A DNA stretch of 6,231 bases from positions 2,001-8,231 of the forward strand of contig MFIE01000027.1 of the NCBI GenBank assembly GCA_001778785.1. The letters run 5' to 3'. Under the pieces are notes generated by a model, which made no database searches, was not told the DNA's origin, and worked only from the letters and a program-made list of their open reading frames with translations. The position numbers and the translations under genes are program-made. Of the stretch, positions 5,792-6,231 are shown in pieces. The stretch is from Candidatus Giovannonibacteria bacterium RIFCSPLOWO2_01_FULL_46_13 (GTDB taxonomy: Bacteria > Patescibacteriota > Minisyncoccia > JACPKW01 > UBA11713). The first letter of the stretch is position 1. The number at the start of each line of letters is the position of its first letter.

Positions 5792-6231
5792 TTACGCTAA
5801 TATTTCTTTTATTTTTTTCTCTGCTTCTTCCCAGTCTCGCGGATTATCGATGTTTACGCAATATTTATCTTCCATAATATACGCCGCGGTTTTCTCGCCA
5901 TAAAAATTAGGGTTATCAGAAAAAAGCAAACCAGTTTTAAATATATAAATATGCCCGCTGTTAACATACGCCTTCGGGAGTTCCTGCCTTCTTGGGATTC
6001 TTTTGTACGGCGGCTCCCCCGTCACAAAAAGTTTTGCGATGCCGTCCGCGCCAACCCTCAAAGCCCACATCGGGTTCGAGTGCCCGGGAATTTCCGCGAC
6101 CGATATCACGGAGTCGGCTCCGGTACTCGCCAAAAGATCGAACGCTTCTTTAAAATGTCGTGGCTCGCGGAAGGGAGCGGTCGGCTGCAAAATCGCGACA
6201 TAATCCGGCTCGTATCCTTCTTTCTCTTTAA
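5792..6231 (-). CDS. neuA: Acylneuraminate cytidylyltransferase-like protein, C-terminal part (truncated by window edge)
   Basis: The frame is open from the right edge of the window, so the N-terminal nucleotide-binding part is missing and 145 residues are visible. NeuA-type enzymes transfer CMP from CTP to a nonulosonic acid, giving the donor used by glycosyltransferases. The visible part has the family's LQPTAPFR (the usual LxQPTSPLR), ADSVISV, the RRQELP...YVNSGHIYIF region matching the RQxLPxxYxxNGxxY pattern, and the closing IDNPRDWEEAE, which matches the usual IDxPxDxxxAE. Length to the stop is normal for this half. A TTG at 6190 is the Leu of LQPTAP and not a start. The pairing with neuB in the same locus supports the assignment. 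A legionaminate (LegF) or pseudaminate (PseF) cytidylyltransferase would look alike, and without the N-terminus they cannot be separated. Confidence 0.8.
   Translation of the reverse strand, partial: KEKEGYEPDYVAILQPTAPFREPRHFKEAFDLLASTGADSVISVAEIPGHSNPMWALRVGADGIAKLFVTGEPPYKRIPRRQELPKAYVNSGHIYIFKTGLLFSDNPNFYGEKTAAYIMEDKYCVNIDNPRDWEEAEKKIKEILA

Noticed and set aside
6188..6190. TTG as a start codon for a short 132-residue protein
   Set aside because: The frame is open upstream to the window edge and the TTG encodes the conserved Leu of LQPTAP, so the gene is truncated rather than short.

Overview
The window looks like a surface-glycan biosynthesis locus from a bacterium. Two recognisable nonulosonic (sialic-type) acid genes, a neuB-type synthase and a neuA-type CMP-sugar synthetase, flank genes for a cupin protein, a SAM-dependent methyltransferase and two tandem EamA/DMT membrane transporters. 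All genes lie on the minus strand, so the biological order runs from high to low coordinates. Rho-independent-like and sigma70-like signals argue for Bacteria rather than Archaea. Lysine-rich, compact, tightly packed genes with few Shine-Dalgarno sequences would fit a Patescibacteria/CPR (Parcubacteria-like) genome, but this is an impression from style, not a taxonomic proof.

Layout in transcription order: (1) 6231-5792, C-terminal part of a neuA-like cytidylyltransferase, cut by the window edge, followed after 9 bases by a small cupin protein (5782-5336). (2) 5253-4285, an unrecognised 322-residue protein. It is visibly richer in G+C than its neighbours, has the only strong Shine-Dalgarno sequence in the window and ends at a good intrinsic terminator (4214-4260), so it looks like an independent, perhaps inserted, unit. 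(3) 4188-1607, a methyltransferase overlapping the first DMT transporter by 4 bases (ATGA), which is followed 3 bases later by a paralogous second DMT transporter. (4) 1541-1, neuB behind a well-formed sigma70-type promoter that places the start of transcription almost on the start codon, followed by an overlapping, truncated, unrecognised gene running off the left edge.

How the genes may work together (inference): NeuB condenses an N-acetylated hexosamine with phosphoenolpyruvate, NeuA activates the product as a CMP-sugar, the methyltransferase and possibly the cupin protein modify a sugar or glycan, and the DMT pair moves a nucleotide-linked or lipid-linked sugar across the membrane. The step that makes the hexosamine precursor (a NeuC-type epimerase, or the LegG/PseG routes) is not in the window, so the exact nonulosonic acid cannot be fixed. 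No RNA genes, CRISPR arrays, transposons or gene-free stretches over 300 bases are seen. The longest intergenic gaps are 96 bases (4189-4284), 82 bases (5254-5335) and 65 bases (1542-1606).
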